This document shows, piece by piece, positions 53,998 to 61,977 of a DNA stretch of 64,000 bases; position 1 is the stretch's first letter; every line of letters starts with the position of its first letter. Below the pieces are notes generated by a model, which did not search any database, was not told the DNA's origin, and saw only the letters and a program-made list of their open reading frames with translations. Position numbers and translations under genes: made by a program. Source of the stretch: Mucilaginibacter arboris. GTDB lineage: Bacteria; Bacteroidota; Bacteroidia; Sphingobacteriales; Sphingobacteriaceae. Location of the stretch: positions 124,001-188,000 of the forward strand of contig NZ_WPIK01000002.1 of assembly GCF_009754915.1 (NCBI RefSeq), in the 5' to 3' direction.

Positions 53998-55566
53998 ATG
54001 AAACTAAAAAGATATATCAGCACTGTAATACTTCTGATTTTATTGTCAACTACGGGCTGTACCCCTAAAATCTACAATAATAAAAGCGCCGGTGCCATAA
54101 AAGTTTTAGCTGTGCCTACTGTCAACCCCATCTTTAAAAGGATAGACAACAACCCGTACCTGCGTATTGAAATTGATATTCCCCAGGGAAATAAGGAACT
54201 GGATTTTCAACAGTTCGGAGGAACCATCAATCCGGAGGCGATAAAAGACGTTTCCAGGCTGGAGTTGTATTTGGGCAATGAAAACGCTGAATTTACTACT
54301 GACAAATTGCTCGGAAGTACTGTGCCATCATCAAAAAAATTCAATATCCGATTCAATATTAGACTAAGCCCGGGCAGGCATATTTTATGGCTTAGTGTCA
54401 ATTTAAAAGATGATGCCAATATTGATGATAAACTCACTATAAAAGCTGATCAGCTAATCGGTTCGAAAGGGCTTGTTTACAAAGTTTTGCAACCAAAAAC
54501 AACCGATCGGTACCTGGGTATTGCGCTGCGTAAGCCTTATGATGAAAATGTACATACCTACCGTATTCCCGGTATAGTTACCACTGATAAAGGAACATTG
54601 ATTGCTGTTTATGACATCCGTTATGATAATGACAGAGACCTGCCAGGCAATATTGATGTAGGGATGAGCAGAAGTACAGACGGCGGTAAAAATTGGGAAT
54701 CCATGAAAAACATTATTGATATGGGCGGCCCTAAAGACAACAGTGGCGCCGGCGATCCTTCGGTATTGTTCGATCCTGTTACCAGAACGATATGGGTTGT
54801 TGCCTTATGGAGCAAAGGGAACCACTCAATTGCAGGCTCTGGCCCTGGCCTTACACCCGACGAAACCGGGCAAATTGTTATTACCAGCAGTACCGATGAT
54901 GGCATAACCTGGGCTAAACCTTACAGTATTACTGCTCAGGTTAAAAATCCGGAATGGAAGATATTCTTTCAGGGGCCCGGAAATGGAATAGCTATGCAAG
55001 ATGGCAAAATTGTTTTCCCTGCCCAATATTGGGATGCAAAAAAAGTGCCTTATTCTACACTGATATACAGCGGCGATCATGGCAAAAGCTGGAAAAGCGG
55101 AATTGGTGCAAAATCAAACACCACCGAAGCCCAACTGGTTGAAACCACTCCCGGAACCCTAATGCTAAACATGAGAGACAACAGAGGAGGGTTCAGGAGC
55201 GTGGCCACTACTAAAGATATGGGCCAAAGCTGGACCGAACATGCCACTTCCCGCAGTGCTTTACCTGATCCGGTTTGTATGGCAAGTTTAATTAAAGCAA
55301 ACGTAAATGTTCAGGGATCAGCTAAGGACCTGCTATTCTTCAGTAACCTCAATACTTCTAAAGCCCCAAGGGAACATACAACAATTAAGGCCAGTTTGGA
55401 CCTGGGCGAGACCTGGCAGCCGAATAACCAGTTGTTCTTAGATGAACGGAAATCCTATGGTTATTCTGATCTTACCAGAATAGATAAAAACACTTTGGGA
55501 ATATTGTATGAAGGAATAAGAAGTCTTCTTTTTGTGAGAATTCCTGTAAAGGACATTGTTAAATAA
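53998..55566 (+). CDS. nanH: GH33 sialidase with N-terminal accessory domain
   Basis: 522 aa, lipoprotein signal (LLILLSTTGC, Cys ~20). Residues ~35-170 form the BNR-associated N-terminal beta-domain (IDIPQGNKELDFQQFGGTIN, GRHILWLSVNLKDDANIDDK). The GH33 six-bladed propeller follows: Arg of the triad in YRIPGIVTT (~188), five Asp boxes of the SxDxGxxW type (STDGGKNWE, STDDGITWA, SGDHGKSWK, TKDMGQSWT, SLDLGETWQ) and the nucleophile region YGYSDLTRI near the C-terminus. It releases terminal sialic acid from glycoconjugates at the cell surface. First of a run with the esterase 14 bases downstream. Confidence 0.95.
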   Translation: MKLKRYISTVILLILLSTTGCTPKIYNNKSAGAIKVLAVPTVNPIFKRIDNNPYLRIEIDIPQGNKELDFQQFGGTINPEAIKDVSRLELYLGNENAEFTTDKLLGSTVPSSKKFNIRFNIRLSPGRHILWLSVNLKDDANIDDKLTIKADQLIGSKGLVYKVLQPKTTDRYLGIALRKPYDENVHTYRIPGIVTTDKGTLIAVYDIRYDNDRDLPGNIDVGMSRSTDGGKNWESMKNIIDMGGPKDNSGAGDPSVLFDPVTRTIWVVALWSKGNHSIAGSGPGLTPDETGQIVITSSTDDGITWAKPYSITAQVKNPEWKIFFQGPGNGIAMQDGKIVFPAQYWDAKKVPYSTLIYSGDHGKSWKSGIGAKSNTTEAQLVETTPGTLMLNMRDNRGGFRSVATTKDMGQSWTEHATSRSALPDPVCMASLIKANVNVQGSAKDLLFFSNLNTSKAPREHTTIKASLDLGETWQPNNQLFLDERKSYGYSDLTRIDKNTLGILYEGIRSLLFVRIPVKDIVK

Positions 55567-55580
55567 AGACTTTAACTCCT

Positions 55581-57653
55581 ATGTTTAAAAAGAAGACCAT
55601 TATAGCTTTTTTTGCAATGTTGCTGCAGCTATCGGTTACGGCACAGTCTGTAAAGGTAGCTTGCATTGGCAATTCGGTAACATATGGTTATGGCTTAAAA
55701 AATCCCGCCGGGGAATCTTATCCTGCACAACTTCAGCAAATGCTGGGAAATGCTTATCAGGTTAAAAACTTTGGGCATAGCGGCGCTACATTATTAAAAA
55801 AAGGGCATAATCCCTATTATAAAACTAAAGAGTTTACAGAAGCGATTACTTTCAAACCTGATATTGCCATTATCCATTTGGGTTTAAATGACACTGATCC
55901 CAGGGATTGGCCTGATTACAAAGGTGATTTTGAGGCTGATTATACCACACTGCTGGAAACTTTTAGAAAAGCAAATCCATCTGTTAAGCTATATGTTTGC
56001 CGGATGACGCCTATTTTCAGTGGGCACCCGCGTTTTAAATCGGGTACACGGGATTGGTATTGGCAGATACAAGCTTGCATTTCATCAGTTGCAAAAGCAA
56101 ATCATGCGCAGCTCATTGACCTCAACATACCTTTACACAACCGGCCGGATCTGTTCGCTGATAATTTGCATCCCAATGGAGAAGGCGCCGGCATTATCGC
56201 CAAAACAGTTTATCAGAGCGTGACCGGTGATTTTGGCGGATTAAAACTTCCTTCTGTTTTTAACAACCACATGGTTTTGCAGCGGCTGAAACCTATTCCT
56301 GTATATGGCAGTGCAAACGCAGGCGATGAGGTAGAAGTTACTTTTAACCATCGAAAATTAGTTGTCAGCGCTGGTCAAAACGGGCAATGGAAAGTTTTAT
56401 TCCCGGCAATGCCTACGGGCGGCCCTTATGAACTAAAAGTGCAGACAAAAAAGGCGTCCATTTTATTAACTGATATTTTAATGGGAGATGTATGGCTATG
56501 TTCAGGGCAATCGAACATGGCTTTCCCGTTAAAAAATGCGGCGACGGGAAAATCAGAATTAGAGAATGCATCCAAAAGCCCTTCTTTAAGATTGTTCAAG
56601 CTGAACTCCTTGAGTGAAACTGATAATTCGGCTTGGGATTCAGTAACCTTAGCTAAAACAAATGAGTTAAAATTCTTTTCAGGAAGCTGGCAGCGAAATA
56701 CGGCCGCTTCTGCAGCTGATTTTACAGCTGTCGGCTACTATTTTGGCAAAAGTATCTCACAGGAAGAAAAAGTACCCATCGGCTTAATTGAAGTTGCGGT
56801 AGGCGGCTCAACAACAGAATCGTGGATAGACCGGTTTACGATGGAGCAGGATAATTTACTGGTAGATGAATTGTCTAACTGGCGCAGATCTGATTTTATA
56901 CAGCAGTGGGCAAGGGAACGGGCAGATGTAAACCTGAAAAATGCCGCCAATCCTAAACAACGGCATCCTTACGGGCCGTGTTACAACTACGAGGCCGGTA
57001 TCGATTCACTCATACAGTTTCCAATTAAGGGAGTGATCTGGTATCAGGGGGAAAGCAATGCGCAGAACGTTGAATTGCACGAGCGGTTATTTACCACTTT
57101 AGTTAATAGCTGGCGGCAAAAATGGGGATATAACTTCCCGTTTTATTTCGTGCAGTTAAGCAGTATCGACAGGCCATCCTGGCCTTACTTCAGGGATTCG
57201 CAACGCAAACTGCAACTCCAGATACAAAATACCGGCATGGCCGTAATTTCAGATTTGGGTGATTCCTTAAACGTTCATCCTACCCGAAAAAAGGAAGTAG
57301 GTGAACGCCTGGCACGTTTGGCGCTGCGCGATACTTATTATCAAAACATAGAAGCTAACGGGCCTGAAGTTATCAATGCACAGCAGAAGCAACGGGAGGT
57401 CATCGTTTCTTTTAACCATGCAAAACAATTGGCAACAAGCAATCAAAAGCCTGTGTTTGGGTTTGAAGTGGTTAACGATAAAGGGATACATATTCCGGTA
57501 AACGCAAGCATCATTAAAAATACGGTACACCTTGTTTTGCCCGTAGGAGAAAAAATAAAAGCCGTTTTATATGCCTGGCAGCCTTTTACACGCGCAAATT
57601 TAGTGAACGAGGTGTCGCTGCCGGCATCTACATTTTCTATACCCTTAAATTAA
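55581..57653 (+). CDS. Two-domain sialate O-acetylesterase
   Basis: 690 aa with signal peptide (FFAMLLQLSVTAQS). Residues ~25-215 are an SGNH hydrolase: CIGNSVTYGYG (Ser ~31), IIHLGLNDTDPRDW (GxND) and DNLHPNGEG (Asp-x-x-His). Residues ~220-300 are a beta-domain, and ~300-600 a SASA-type sialate 9-O-acetylesterase: DVWLCSGQSNMAF (Ser ~310), VIWYQGESNAQN (~484) and DSLNVHPTRKKEVGERLA. It removes O-acetyl groups that block sialidase, and two independent active sites may take different acetyl positions. NanS-type dual esterases in Bacteroidota have the same pairing. It is between the sialidase and the epimerase. Confidence 0.93.
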   Translation: MFKKKTIIAFFAMLLQLSVTAQSVKVACIGNSVTYGYGLKNPAGESYPAQLQQMLGNAYQVKNFGHSGATLLKKGHNPYYKTKEFTEAITFKPDIAIIHLGLNDTDPRDWPDYKGDFEADYTTLLETFRKANPSVKLYVCRMTPIFSGHPRFKSGTRDWYWQIQACISSVAKANHAQLIDLNIPLHNRPDLFADNLHPNGEGAGIIAKTVYQSVTGDFGGLKLPSVFNNHMVLQRLKPIPVYGSANAGDEVEVTFNHRKLVVSAGQNGQWKVLFPAMPTGGPYELKVQTKKASILLTDILMGDVWLCSGQSNMAFPLKNAATGKSELENASKSPSLRLFKLNSLSETDNSAWDSVTLAKTNELKFFSGSWQRNTAASAADFTAVGYYFGKSISQEEKVPIGLIEVAVGGSTTESWIDRFTMEQDNLLVDELSNWRRSDFIQQWARERADVNLKNAANPKQRHPYGPCYNYEAGIDSLIQFPIKGVIWYQGESNAQNVELHERLFTTLVNSWRQKWGYNFPFYFVQLSSIDRPSWPYFRDSQRKLQLQIQNTGMAVISDLGDSLNVHPTRKKEVGERLARLALRDTYYQNIEANGPEVINAQQKQREVIVSFNHAKQLATSNQKPVFGFEVVNDKGIHIPVNASIIKNTVHLVLPVGEKIKAVLYAWQPFTRANLVNEVSLPASTFSIPLN

Positions 57654-57683
57654 ACCTGTTAAATTTATATCAACCTGTTTGCT

Positions 57684-57795
57684 ATGCTTCTTTTATCACC
57701 TAAAAATCATCAAACCTTCAATACTTTTCCAAACGGCTCCCTCTCCTGTGGAGAGGGTTGGGGTGAGGCTAATTTTATAGTGGTAAAAGAAGCAT
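57684..57795. repeat. Dispersed repeat with nested CTCCCTCTCC hairpin
   Basis: ATGCTTCTTTTATCACC (57684) and TGGTAAAAGAAGCAT (to 57795). Loop contains GGCTCCCTCTCC/GGAGAGGG then TTGGGGTGAGGC, very like the 49693 copy. Confidence 0.87.
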
Positions 57796-57825
57796 GCTTC
57801 ATCCTCAAACCATAATTAATTCAAA

Positions 57826-59007
57826 ATGAGTTACACACCAACAGAAATAGAACAACTAAAAACGTTTTATGAGAACCAGCTGTTAAATGATACCGTTCCT
57901 TTTTGGTTCCCGCGGTCTATCGATCAAGAGTACGGAGGCTATTTGCTGATGCGCGATCAGGATGGAACGTTGCTGGACGATGATAAAGCAGTCTGGATTC
58001 AGGGACGTGCTGCCTGGCTTTTATCTACCTTGTACAACACAGTAGAGCCGAAGCAGGAATGGCTGGATGGCGCAAGGTCAGGCATTGTTTTTTTGTTGAA
58101 CCATTGCTTCGATACAGACGGGCAAATGTTCTTCCACGTAACCCGCGACGGACAGCCTATTCGGAAACGCCGTTATTTCTTCTCCGAAACCTTTGCTGTT
58201 ATTGCCATGGCTGCTTATGCAAAGGCCAGCGGCGACCAGGATATCGCACAAAAAGCCCGGGATTTATTTGGCCAATGTATCAGGTATGCAACGGTGCCGG
58301 GTTTGCTTCAGCCTAAATTTATGCCTACACGTCCTTCAAAAGGTATCGGTACGCCCATGATTATGATCAATACTGCCCAGCAGTTAAGGGAAACGATTGG
58401 CGATGACCGCTGCGATGAATACATCAGTAAATGGATCGATGAGATTGAACGTGATTTTGTAAAGCACGAGATACAATGCGTGATGGAACAGGTGGCGCCC
58501 GATGGAAGTATCATCGATCATATTGACGGCCGTACCTTAAATCCCGGCCATGCGATTGAAGGTGCCTGGTTTATTTTGCACGAAGCAAAACATCGGAACA
58601 ATGATCCCCGCCTGATTGAACTGGGCTGCAAAATGCTCGATTATATGTGGGAACGGGGATGGGACAAAGAGCATGGCGGCATTTTATATTACCGGGATGT
58701 TTACGGAAAACCTGTACAGGAATACTGGCAGGACATGAAGTTCTGGTGGCCGCATAACGAGGTAATTATTGCAACACTTTTGGCTTATCTCATTACAGGT
58801 AACGAAAAATATAAGACTTGGCATAAAATGGTGCACGATTATGCCTACAAACATTTCCACGATCAGGAGCATGGCGAATGGTTTGGTTATCTGCACCGCG
58901 ACGGCAGCCTGGCACAAACCGCTAAAGGCAATTTATTTAAAGGGCCCTTTCATTTGCCAAGGCAGGAATGGTATTGTTTACAAATTTTAAAAGAGATACC
59001 CGCATGA
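57826..59007 (+). CDS. nanE: N-acylglucosamine 2-epimerase family protein
   Basis: 393 aa, AGE (alpha/alpha)6 barrel (PF07221). Conserved: 'DDDKAVWIQGRAAWLLSTLY' near residue 45, RYFFSETFAVIAMAAYAK, LNPGHAIEGAWFILHEA (with His of the active site), and 'MKFWWPHNEVIIATLLAYLI' (second His). It interconverts ManNAc and GlcNAc, taking the product of NanA to GlcNAc for phosphorylation. Bacteroides uses this AGE-type epimerase (in nanLET) instead of the ManNAc-6-P route. Its stop overlaps the ATG of the second sialidase gene (ATGA). Confidence 0.93.
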   Translation: MSYTPTEIEQLKTFYENQLLNDTVPFWFPRSIDQEYGGYLLMRDQDGTLLDDDKAVWIQGRAAWLLSTLYNTVEPKQEWLDGARSGIVFLLNHCFDTDGQMFFHVTRDGQPIRKRRYFFSETFAVIAMAAYAKASGDQDIAQKARDLFGQCIRYATVPGLLQPKFMPTRPSKGIGTPMIMINTAQQLRETIGDDRCDEYISKWIDEIERDFVKHEIQCVMEQVAPDGSIIDHIDGRTLNPGHAIEGAWFILHEAKHRNNDPRLIELGCKMLDYMWERGWDKEHGGILYYRDVYGKPVQEYWQDMKFWWPHNEVIIATLLAYLITGNEKYKTWHKMVHDYAYKHFHDQEHGEWFGYLHRDGSLAQTAKGNLFKGPFHLPRQEWYCLQILKEIPA

Positions 59008-60182
59008 AAAATTTAAGCTTACTGGCGGTTATATTGTTAACTGCTTTAACCGGTTATACAAAACTGCAAGCCCAGGATATTCCTGTTTATACAGCCGGAA
59101 CGGATGGCTTTAAAAGCTTCCGTATCCCTGCCATAACCAAATTGCCAAACGGGAACCTGCTGGCATTTTGCGAAGGGCGCGTTAACGGTTCGGGCGATTT
59201 CGGAAACGTAAAAATAGTGCTTAAAAGAAGCACCGATAACGGAAAAACCTGGGGTCCGTTAAAAGTAGTGGTATCAAACGATACTTTGCAGGCAGGCAAT
59301 GCCTCGCCCGTGGTAGATCTGACAGACCCCGCTTTCCCTAAAGGAAGGATTTTTTTATTTTATAATACCGGCAATGTGCCCGAGAACAAAATCCGCCAGG
59401 GTTTAGGTTTACGGGAAGTTTGGTATAAAACTTCTGCAGATGGCGGACTTACGTGGTCAAACCCTGTTAATATCACTTTGCAGGTGCATAAGCCAAAACA
59501 GCCGCAGGTTAATCAAGCCTATAATTTTCAGGAAGATTGGAGGAGTTATGCCAACGGTCCGGGCCACGCGGTGCAATTTCCTTCGGGGAAATATAAAGGA
59601 CGGATTTATGTTGCAGCTAATCATTCTGCAGGCGAACCAAAACCGCATTATGCAGATGGAAGGGCAAATGGCTTTTATACCGATGATCATGGAAAAACCT
59701 TTAAGTTAAGTGAGGATGTAACTACACCGGGCGGCAATGAATCCATGGCAACGGTATTGTCCGGAAATAAACTCATGATGAATATCCGCAATCAGTTAGG
59801 CAATATCAAAGCAAGGATAGTGGCCGTTAGCAGCAATGGCGGTAAAAGTTGGGACACGACCTACTTTGACCACCAGCTTCCCGATCCCGTTTGCCAGGGC
59901 AGTATCCTCACCATCGGGCAGTTTAAAGGAAAAAGCGTTGTGGCTTTTTGCAATGATGCTGATACTGTCAAACGAGATAATTTAACTTTGCGTATCAGCT
60001 TAGATGAAGGTAAAACCTGGGCGCTGAACAAAGTGATCGCAAAAAGCCCGGAGGGTTACAAAGGAGATTATAGTGCCTATTCTGACCTGGTTAAATTGTC
60101 GGATGCAGCAATTGGCGTTTTGTATGAAAAAGATAATTATAAAGAAATCGTATTTCAGGAATTTACCTGGAAAAACCGATGA
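59004..60182 (+). CDS. nanH2: GH33 exo-sialidase, second copy
   Basis: 392 aa from the ATG at 59004, which overlaps the epimerase stop and begins a signal peptide (LLAVILLTALTGYTKLQAQ). Propeller only, without the N-terminal accessory domain of the first sialidase. Motifs: FRIPAITKLPNGNLLAFCEGR (Arg triad ~39), Asp boxes STDNGKTWG, SADGGLTWS, TDDHGKTFK (Trp replaced by Phe), SSNGGKSWD, SLDEGKTWA, and YSAYSDLVKL with the nucleophile Tyr. Being tightly coupled to the epimerase, it probably acts on the products of the pathway with periplasmic location. Two sialidases may split linkage or substrate preference. Confidence 0.94.
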   Translation: MKNLSLLAVILLTALTGYTKLQAQDIPVYTAGTDGFKSFRIPAITKLPNGNLLAFCEGRVNGSGDFGNVKIVLKRSTDNGKTWGPLKVVVSNDTLQAGNASPVVDLTDPAFPKGRIFLFYNTGNVPENKIRQGLGLREVWYKTSADGGLTWSNPVNITLQVHKPKQPQVNQAYNFQEDWRSYANGPGHAVQFPSGKYKGRIYVAANHSAGEPKPHYADGRANGFYTDDHGKTFKLSEDVTTPGGNESMATVLSGNKLMMNIRNQLGNIKARIVAVSSNGGKSWDTTYFDHQLPDPVCQGSILTIGQFKGKSVVAFCNDADTVKRDNLTLRISLDEGKTWALNKVIAKSPEGYKGDYSAYSDLVKLSDAAIGVLYEKDNYKEIVFQEFTWKNR

Positions 60183-60234
60183 AGGCACGCTGATTATTAA
60201 AGGAAAACAAAGGTTCCACTGCCATACTTTTTTA

Positions 60235-60384
60235 GGACCTGTTTAAATTTTCTTCAGAAAGCTGTTGATGCTTCTTTTATCGGCATAAAAAACTTATTGT
60301 TGGGTTGATGCAATCCATCAGTGCCGATTTTATGCCGGTAAAAGAAGCATTGTATTTTCTCTCAATAAAACTTAAACAGGCCCT
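60235..60384. repeat. Dispersed inverted repeat, full-length
   Basis: Outer arms GGACCTGTTTAAATTTT (60235) and AACTTAAACAGGCCC (to 60384); inner ATGCTTCTTTTATCGGC (60268) and GCCGGTAAAAGAAGCAT (to 60350). One of the cleanest four-arm copies. Confidence 0.88.
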
Positions 60385-60417
60385 TATAGTTCAAAATATA
60401 ATCTCAGTTTTTTACTT

Positions 60418-60431
60418 GGTAAAAGAAGCAT
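60418..60431. repeat. Half-copy of the dispersed repeat
   Basis: GGTAAAAGAAGCAT, 34 bases right of the full copy and about 140 bases before the ROK gene; the 390-bp spacer contains no gene. Confidence 0.6.
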
Positions 60432-60572
60432 GGCAAATAACCTTATAATATCAACAAGCCTTTGGTCTATTTCATCATAAAATAAAACCTTGCACTTCTT
60501 TTTTAAATTTTTAAAAAGTTTTTTGTTTTTATCAAAAAATAAAATTAAATATGTAAAATATTAAAAAAGGAA

Positions 60573-61781
60573 ATGGGGGACAATAAGATCGATTTTTTAA
60601 TCAGCCATAGCAAAACGATCAAATGCCTGTATTATCATACGCTGTTAACCAGTACGGAAGTAAGTAACCATACCGGAAAAAGTATTCCAAATGTGATAAA
60701 GACATTGAACGAGATGATTGCAGAAGGTTATGTGGAGGAAAAAGGGTTGGCCAATTCCAAGGGTGGCCGAAAACCGTTAAATTATTCCCTTGTAGCTAAT
60801 ACGCATTACCTCCTGTCGGTTGCAATGGACCAGTTTTCGGCGCAAATGGTGCTGGTGGACATGAACAATCAATTTGTAACTGATGTGGCACGGTACGGGT
60901 TTGAGCTGCGTGACCTGCAAACAGATAAGTTTATTGAATATTTAAATCATTTTATAAAAGCTTCCGGGTTTGCCAAAAATAAGATTATAGGGATTGGGAT
61001 AACGATGCCCGGGTTTGTTGATACTGAAAAAGGTGTAAATTATACTTATTTAAAAGTAGCCGGCCAAACCCTGGTAGAATACATCCAGCAAAATATCTCT
61101 ATCCCGGTTTTTTTAGATAACGATTCCACAGCTATCGCGCTTGCCGAGCAGAAGTTTGGTGTAGCGGCTGGGATAAAAAATGTGATGGTATTAAACTTAG
61201 GCTGGGGGATTGGCCTGGGTATGATCCTGAACGATAAGATCTTCAGGGGGAACAACGGGCTTGCGGGCGAATTCAGTCATATCCCGCTTTTTAAAAACGG
61301 TAAGCTTTGTACTTGTGGCAAACATGGCTGCCTGGAAACGGAAGCTTCCTTAATTGCAGTAACGGCAATCGCTAAGCAGGGGATTGGGCAGGGGGAAATC
61401 ACCAGTCTTGCAAATTATGAAGATATAGATGCAGACATCATTATAAACGAGGCAATTAAAGGTGACAGGTTTTCAGTAAAGCTTATTTCAGAGGCCGCTT
61501 ATCATGTAGGGGAAGGTTTGGCCATACTGATCCACCTGATGAACCCGGCGGCAATTGTTTTAAGCGGTAAAGGCAGCGTTGTAGGTAAATTATGGCTGGC
61601 ACCCATACAACAAGCTATCAATGAGCATTGTATCCCCATGTTAACCAGCCATACAACGTTCATCATCTCTGAACTCAATACCAGGGCGCAGTTAATTGGC
61701 GGGGCTGCATTGGTGGTAGAAAATTTTGGTAAAAACCTGGAAAGTAAACTGAATGAGATAGAAGACCAGGTTTCTGTATAA
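60573..61781 (+). CDS. ROK-family transcriptional regulator (NagC/XylR type)
   Basis: 402 aa. Residues 1-75 are a winged HTH (TLLTSTEVSNHTGKSIPNVI, then KTLNEMIAEGYVEEKGLANS). The ROK body has GIGITMPGFVDTEKG, LDNDSTAIALAEQKFG, VLNLGWGIGLGMILN, GNNGLAGEFSHIPL and the zinc motif CTCGKHGCLE (~246). The phosphate-binding DxGGT motif of ROK kinases is replaced by VAMDQFSAQMVLVD, and GWGIG replaces GTGIG, so it is probably a sugar-sensing regulator and not the GlcNAc kinase. By position it may respond to GlcNAc or ManNAc and control this locus or the GH2 gene 196 bases downstream. Confidence 0.9.
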   Translation: MGDNKIDFLISHSKTIKCLYYHTLLTSTEVSNHTGKSIPNVIKTLNEMIAEGYVEEKGLANSKGGRKPLNYSLVANTHYLLSVAMDQFSAQMVLVDMNNQFVTDVARYGFELRDLQTDKFIEYLNHFIKASGFAKNKIIGIGITMPGFVDTEKGVNYTYLKVAGQTLVEYIQQNISIPVFLDNDSTAIALAEQKFGVAAGIKNVMVLNLGWGIGLGMILNDKIFRGNNGLAGEFSHIPLFKNGKLCTCGKHGCLETEASLIAVTAIAKQGIGQGEITSLANYEDIDADIIINEAIKGDRFSVKLISEAAYHVGEGLAILIHLMNPAAIVLSGKGSVVGKLWLAPIQQAINEHCIPMLTSHTTFIISELNTRAQLIGGAALVVENFGKNLESKLNEIEDQVSV

Positions 61782-61977
61782 ATGGCTAAACCTTGTGCAC
61801 ATGAATAAGATTTTTTTTAAATCAGCTTAAAAAAAGTGGTTATGTTGGGAAGTAACCAAAAGCTAAAATAGAAAATTAATACGGATAGGATTAGGATGAA
61901 TATACCTGCACCTGCCAGAAATAAAGGGCTAAAAGAAGCCTCTTTTAAAATTGATTATTGATTTTAAACTGAATACA

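Noticed and set aside
4985-60431. CRISPR array
   Set aside because: The repeats are palindromic, scattered over kilobases and not separated by uniform spacers; no cas gene is present.
60573-61781. ROK protein as the GlcNAc kinase
   Set aside because: An N-terminal HTH is present and the phosphate-binding DxGGT motif is absent.
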